Shown: positions 62,306 through 64,000 of the stretch, piece by piece | Position numbering within the stretch: position 1 is the first letter of the stretch | Layout of the letters: the number at the start of each line of letters is the position of its first letter | Origin: Pipra filicauda | Lineage: Eukaryota > Chordata > Aves > Passeriformes > Pipridae | Assembly (NCBI RefSeq): GCF_003945595.2 | Contig: NW_024104427.1 | Location: 248,001 to 312,000 of the forward strand | Reading direction: 5' to 3' | DNA: 64,000 nucleotides | Made by a program: the position numbers and the translations under genes | Notes under the pieces: generated by a model | Databases searched by the model: none | Told to the model about the DNA's origin: nothing | Seen by the model: the letters and a program-made list of their open reading frames with translations, nothing else

Positions 62306-64000
62306 AAGCACAAAGATAATGGAATATCAACAGAAGTTCTAAAGCATTATAATTTAAATTTGAAAAATTAGGTAGCCATTAAAGGAAGCTTCTTGCTGGA
62401 GGGTTTCTGCTGGGAAACAATTAAGGTTTTCCACCCTGCAAAACACAAACTGTTCATCAACAGATTATCAAAAAGTCAATAGGAGATAATGCTATTGATG
62501 CAATTTCATGTCAGTCAATTAGTTAGTGTTCCTGCCTAAACAGAATGATTATTTTCATGTTATGCTTGTTGTTAGATAATAACAGTGGTGACAGATGTCT
62601 AGAAATAAGGTAGTGCTCAGGTGGTTTCCAGGCAGAGCAATTCAGAGCTGTCAGTAGAGAGTTTTTCACGGAGGTACTAAATTTAGCAATTAATTCACAT
62701 TATTCTACATCACATTGTTCCAGTGGTTTGGGGGCTTTCCTTAGTGGTGTTGTTGCAAATGATTAATGTTTCTCTGATGCTTTTTGAGAACAATAACAGG
62801 AAGTACCTTGTTTCCTTCAAAGAAATGACTCTTAATTGCCTATAATGTAGTATGATTCTCGTCTCCCTTCGATTAAAGTCTCTACAAGAGCCAAGCCATC
62901 CAGGTTGGCCATTTGAACGTGGACATGGCTTCTTTACACACAATCAAATGTGGTGGCACTTCCACCACCGAACCTTTGATACTTAACACCCAACACTGAG
63001 TGTCCTCATCGCCACTGCCTTCATTGGATGGACCAAATGGAGACCAAATCCATCCTCACACAAGGACCTCACAGCAAAGTCATTTAACTTCTCAACACCT
63101 AGTAAAATGGAAGTGGTAGCCATCCTTTGCATATATTGGACACTTTCTAATGTGTTCAATGTCACTTAACATGGTAGAAGACTTTTCTTCCTATGTTCCT
63201 TGTAGAAGTGAAGGGAACTCAGCACCACTCGTCTTTCAGCAGGATACTTCTCTTCCTCATCAGTGCTCATATTTATACATTTTCATGTAATTGGACTGAG
63301 ATCTTAACATTTCATGGGTCAAAACTTCCAAGCTACAGCATTCAAACTGGGACAGATCATCACTAAATTCTCTTTATAATGATTTTCCAGTTATCCTTTG
63401 GAGGACTATGCTACCTTTAATAAAAGCTGTTAAGTCATTCCCCCAAGTCTGACCATATTCTTTTTCTGTAAAAGGAAATGGAAGAAGCGTGAGAATTTGA
63501 GTGTGAAAAGACCAACAGATTTACATTTCTAGGCTTCTACTTCAGGTTCCTTCTCTGATGTTGACTTCTCTTCTGAAAGCTGAAAGAACTGGTTTGTCTT
63601 TAGTCTCTGGTACAGTTTTGCTTAAATTAGAGGTGATTTATTTAGGGGATTTTGATGTGGCTTGTTTCCTGTGGCCAGGACTGAATCCTCCAAATTCATC
63701 TTCTTTATATATTTGACTCAAATTTAAAGACCGTTCTATTTAAAGGGGAGAAATTACAGAGATGGAAGAAGGGTAAAGTTTTACATAGTGCTTCCCCTAT
63801 TATCTTCATCCCCTACTCTCCATCCTTTTACAAAATGGTGTTTGCTTCTTGTCCTCCTGCCAAGAGTGTTCCTCATTCCTGTCACACATTCCTTAATGTC
63901 ATATAAATACCAAGAAAAATATTGCAGACCTGGCACAGGCAAACCTCCCATTGAAACCAATGGAAACGTTACCTGTGTAAGGTTGTGAGTGGTTGGTCCT

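Larger units (their letters stand above)
57001..64000. other. Noncoding interval, no gene supported
   Basis: This 7-kb end segment has no exon, RNA gene or young transposon that I can recognise. It contains the (GGAT)n run at 57587, an A/C-rich tract at 62251, purine-rich DNA near 60893-60920, and a few CpG-bearing spots near 58520-58545 and 59155-59175. Confidence 0.5.

Noticed and set aside
1..64000. CRISPR array, bacterial operon, endogenous retrovirus or other viral insertion
   Set aside because: No spaced direct repeats, operonic coding, LTR pair, primer-binding site or viral protein pattern was seen on either strand.

Overview
This window reads as vertebrate nuclear DNA, most likely from a bird and probably a passerine. 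Six interspersed repeats carry 3' ends characteristic of avian CR1 LINEs or of the tail they share with a SINE. One element at about 36.2 kb joins a tRNA-Ile(AAU)-like head to a CR1 3' tail. That is the architecture I recall for TguSINE1, the passerine SINE mobilised by CR1. No bacterial or viral organisation is visible: there are no long ORFs and no operons.

I could not support any protein-coding gene or exon. The longest open frames are about 130-160 codons. They are low in complexity (two run through poly-T or poly-A tracts), show no recognisable domain, and lack convincing splice context. The only recognisable protein similarity is to retrotransposon ORF2 C-termini. One is on the minus strand at about 3.3-3.9 kb: a non-CR1-type LINE end with a Cys/His motif, broken by a frameshift. 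The other is on the minus strand at about 39.2-39.6 kb: a CR1 ORF2 end broken by two in-frame stops. The window is best described as intergenic or deep intronic.

Layout. 0-3.3 kb: featureless noncoding. 3.3-4.1 kb: the LINE remnant and an adjoining repeat-like segment. 4.1-15.9 kb: noncoding with small tandem duplications, simple repeats, one ancient SINE-like trace and a TAAT-type inverted repeat. 15.9-16.6 kb: a small CpG-rich patch followed by AT-rich, conserved-looking DNA. 17-23 kb: a MIR-like trace, a 240-nt polypyrimidine tract and two minus-strand CR1-type ends. 23-36.3 kb: three more CR1 ends, a homeodomain/octamer-rich patch (28.5 kb), a GC-richer hairpin region (35.2 kb) and the SINE (36.2 kb). 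36.3-46 kb: the longest CR1 copy. 46-64 kb: a cluster of dyad symmetries (46.3 kb), a conserved-looking block (48.7-49.2 kb), several MIR/CORE-SINE-like traces and simple repeats.

I found no undescribed biological system. The items most worth checking are the non-CR1 LINE remnant with its adjoining segment and its UUCG-loop 3' hairpin, the tRNA-Ile/CR1 SINE and its shared tail, and the regulatory candidates at 15.9 and 28.5 kb. All family assignments are from pattern recognition by eye, without database searches.
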